This document shows, one piece after another, positions 62,257 to 64,000 of a stretch of 64,000 nucleotides of DNA. The notes under the pieces were generated by a model. That model was not told the DNA's origin. It saw nothing but the letters and a program-made list of their open reading frames with translations, and did not search any database. Numbering within the stretch: position 1 is the first letter of the stretch; the number at the start of each line of letters is the position of its first letter. Source of the stretch: Pedobacter roseus. Lineage in GTDB: Bacteria; Bacteroidota; Bacteroidia; Sphingobacteriales; Sphingobacteriaceae. The stretch is taken from contig NZ_CP060723.1 of assembly GCF_014395225.1 (NCBI RefSeq), positions 2,170,001 to 2,234,000 on the forward strand, read 5' to 3'. The translations under genes were made by a program, and so were the position numbers.

Positions 62257-63189
62257 ATGGCTAAACCTGTTTCTGTAAACCGGGTACTAAAGCTCATGGG
62301 CAACCGCTTTGAGTTTACGGTGATCGCTGAAAACGAGCAGGCGGGCAATGCTGCAGTTGATGCTGCTATTGCTGAAGTGAGAAGAATAGAATATCTGCTG
62401 ACTACTTTCAGCAACCTTAGTCAGACCAGTCTGATCAATGAAAACGCGGGCCTAAAGCCTGTAAAAGTAGATGATGAAGTGATCAGTCTTATCGAACGCT
62501 CCATCAGGATATCAGAAATTACCGATGGTGCATTCGACATCAGTTATGGATCTATAGATAAGCGGCTCTGGAACTTTGATCCCAATATGACCAGCCTGCC
62601 TGATGAAGAAACCGCAATGGCTTCTGTTGGGCTGATCGATTACCGGAATGTGATTCTGAATAAGGATAAATCAACTGTATTTCTGAAAAATAGGGGCATG
62701 CGTATTGGTTTTGGCGGAATTGGGAAAGGATACGCGGCTGATAAGGCGAAGATTGTGCTGCAAAAGCTAGGCATTAAAAGTGGAATTGTGAATGCAGCTG
62801 GCGACCTGGTTACCTGGGGAACCCAGGCTAATGGTGGTCCCTGGACAGTAGGTATTGCAGATCCTGAACAAACCGACAGACCATTTTCTGCACTGAAGAT
62901 CAGTGATATGGCCATTGCCACTTCGGGCAGTTATGAAAAATATGTGACGATAAATGGCAAGCGCTATTCGCATACAATAGACCCTAAGACCGGACTTCCG
63001 GTAAGCGGCGTGAAGAGTGTGAGTATCATCTGCCCCAGTGCCGAGCTGGCTGATGCACTGGCAACACCGGTTGTAGTGATGGGTGTAAAGGTTGGCCTCG
63101 AGCTGATTAACCAGATTAAACAAGTGGCCTGTATTGTTATTGATGATAATGACAGGGTTTTTACCTCAAACAATATTAATGTAATATAA
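62257..63189 (+). CDS. apbE: FAD:protein FMN transferase
   Basis: ApbE links FMN covalently to a Thr or Ser of exported proteins. 310 residues with MGNRFEFTVIAENE at the start, GAFDISYGSI (near 91-100), MRIGFGGIGKGYAADKAK (near 149-166), NAAGDLVTWG and HTIDPKTGLPV (near 240-250), the flavin- and metal-binding set. No clear signal peptide is visible at the start, which is unusual because ApbE acts outside the cytoplasm; a missing N-terminal part or different sorting are options. Neighbours suggest its target is encoded close by. Confidence 0.92.
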   Translation: MAKPVSVNRVLKLMGNRFEFTVIAENEQAGNAAVDAAIAEVRRIEYLLTTFSNLSQTSLINENAGLKPVKVDDEVISLIERSIRISEITDGAFDISYGSIDKRLWNFDPNMTSLPDEETAMASVGLIDYRNVILNKDKSTVFLKNRGMRIGFGGIGKGYAADKAKIVLQKLGIKSGIVNAAGDLVTWGTQANGGPWTVGIADPEQTDRPFSALKISDMAIATSGSYEKYVTINGKRYSHTIDPKTGLPVSGVKSVSIICPSAELADALATPVVVMGVKVGLELINQIKQVACIVIDDNDRVFTSNNINVI

Positions 63190-63191
63190 AT

Positions 63192-63422
63192 ATGAAAAGT
63201 TCAAGAACATTTTTCTTCCTGTCTATCTCGGCATTTTCGATCATTGGTATGCTGAGCGCCTGTAGTAGTGTGAAACCTTATCAAAAAAGTAAACTCAATG
63301 ATGCCGATATGATCCTTTCGGCCCGAAAGGCCCAGAAATTTGAACAGAGTTTTCAGCTTTACCGGGAAGGTGCTTCAGGTGCAAACGGGGGCAAAAGCGG
63401 TGGTGGTTGCGGATGTAATTAA
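63192..63422 (+). CDS. DUF4266 lipoprotein
   Basis: A 76-residue lipoprotein: signal FFLSISAFSIIGMLSAC, then VKPYQKSKLNDADMIL, RKAQKFEQSFQLYREGASG and a Gly/Cys end GGGCGCN. This is the DUF4266 pattern, found beside ApbE and DUF3570 genes in flavinylation-linked clusters. The two end cysteines may hold a cofactor or metal. Starts three bases after apbE. Confidence 0.9.
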   Translation: MKSSRTFFFLSISAFSIIGMLSACSSVKPYQKSKLNDADMILSARKAQKFEQSFQLYREGASGANGGKSGGGCGCN

Positions 63423-63436
63423 CGGGCTATAAGAAA

Positions 63437-64000
63437 ATGAGAAAAATATATCTTCATGTGCTTTTCATGTACTTCGGTATATTGAGCACCTATGCACAAA
63501 CCAGACCCGAACCCGCAAAGGTAGACAGCAGTAAATACCAGTCGCGCAAGTTAAAAATAGACGAGATTAATCTCGTTTCTGCCTATTATCATCAAGATGG
63601 TAACAACTCTGCGGTAACAGGTGGTATCGGCACCGAAAAACTGAGTGATTTTGCCAATACCATCGATCTGCAGATGTCTAAGTTTAATAAAAGAGGTAAA
63701 AAAAACACTTTCATTTTTGAGCTTGGTGTAGATCATTATACTTCGGCCTCTTCTGATAAAATCGATCCGAGCACCATTTCTTCGGCATCTTCTGCTGATA
63801 CCCGTATTTATCCATCGTTAAACTGGACCCATTCAAATGAAGAAACAGGGAACTCCTTTGGTTTTACAGGATCTTATTCAACGGAGTTCGATTATCAGTC
63901 GATGGGTGCTGCTTTTAACCTTACACGTTTATCAAAAGATAAAAATACGCAGTTTGATTTCAAACTTCAGGCCTTCCTGGATCAATGGACGGTGATCCTG
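63437..64000 (+). CDS. DUF3570 protein, 3' end cut by window
   Basis: The open frame from ATG 63437 runs to the last base. A signal (YLHVLFMYFGILSTYAQ) is followed by strands such as LKIDEINLVSAYYHQDGNNSAVTGGIGTEKL and NTFIFELGVDHYTSASS with IDPSTISSAS. This is the start of DUF3570, a large outer-membrane-like protein paired with DUF4266 and ApbE. About 188 residues are visible of an expected 400 or so. It is probably an outer-membrane part of the redox system. Confidence 0.88.
   Translation, partial: MRKIYLHVLFMYFGILSTYAQTRPEPAKVDSSKYQSRKLKIDEINLVSAYYHQDGNNSAVTGGIGTEKLSDFANTIDLQMSKFNKRGKKNTFIFELGVDHYTSASSDKIDPSTISSASSADTRIYPSLNWTHSNEETGNSFGFTGSYSTEFDYQSMGAAFNLTRLSKDKNTQFDFKLQAFLDQWTVIL

Overview
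The window reads as a chromosomal segment of a Bacteroidota bacterium, most likely a Pedobacter-like member of the Sphingobacteriaceae. The basis is AT-rich DNA, many lipoproteins whose signal ends in Ser-Cys or Ala-Cys, promoters of the TTTG/TAnnTTTG type with no clear Shine-Dalgarno dependence, futalosine-pathway menaquinone genes, MetX/MetY methionine synthesis under a SAM-I riboswitch, and many degenerate inverted repeats between genes. The species is inferred from style, not proven. There is no phage, IS element, CRISPR array, rRNA or recognisable tRNA.

Layout. 1-1.1 kb: 3' part of a PPK2-type polyphosphate kinase and the RNase P RNA. 1.1-1.8 kb: a PIN/UPF0175 toxin-antitoxin pair. 1.8-7.5 kb: a minus-strand envelope cluster (MbnP-like lipoprotein, MbnH/MauG-like di-heme peroxidase, beta-barrel with a CxxCxC start, lipoprotein, YHS protein, SCO1, cytochrome c), probably concerned with copper. 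7.6-8.2 kb: a second PIN module whose toxin is frameshifted. 9.3-14.2 kb: phosphohexomutase, aspartate kinase, two tiny membrane proteins and diaminopimelate decarboxylase. 14.4-21.6 kb: housekeeping genes (glutaryl-CoA dehydrogenase, FolB, GlcD-like oxidase, thioesterase, small heat-shock protein). 21.7-22.2 kb: a Txe/YoeB-like module with a frameshifted toxin. 22.2-28.6 kb: TolC/MacA/MacB-type efflux operon ending in a LytS/LytR-type two-component system. 28.9-31.6 kb: Bcr/CflA exporter, queuosine-precursor transporter and a lipocalin-like lipoprotein. 31.7-32.8 kb: an HTH-Panacea antitoxin and RelE-like toxin pair with a promoter almost on the start codon.

32.9-37.1 kb: the metY-metX-hom operon, whose leader carries a SAM-I riboswitch, a previously untracked 42-codon ORF ending in a cluster of six cysteines, and a strong hairpin. 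38.4 kb: a second trans-sulfuration enzyme. 40.4-43.1 kb: mqnE, a histidine phosphatase and mqnA. 43.1-44.5 kb: a Fic protein coupled to an unknown protein. 45.3-50.1 kb: glycerol regulon glpD-glpK-glpF with a divergent DeoR-type regulator. 50.1-55.0 kb: single-domain response regulator, quinone-oxidoreductase/AraC pair, GlxA-type regulator and two SRPBCC paralogues.

55.6-64.0 kb: a plus-strand redox cluster: YceI, outer-membrane barrel, YceI, OmpR-type regulator, histidine kinase, cytochrome b561 (frameshifted), Rieske lipoprotein, thioredoxin-like protein, ApbE flavin transferase, DUF4266 lipoprotein and DUF3570 protein (cut by the window end). A 17-bp direct-repeat motif occurs twice with the same spacing to a -7 box, before the regulator gene and before the Rieske gene, suggesting that the two-component system controls both itself and the flavinylation genes.

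Strongest leads: the riboswitch plus cysteine-rich leader ORF, the flavin/heme redox cluster with its putative operator, the MbnP/MbnH-like copper cluster, the Panacea TA pair, and the Fic-coupled unknown protein. Three genes carry single-base frameshifts, two of them toxins; sequencing error and true decay cannot be separated here.
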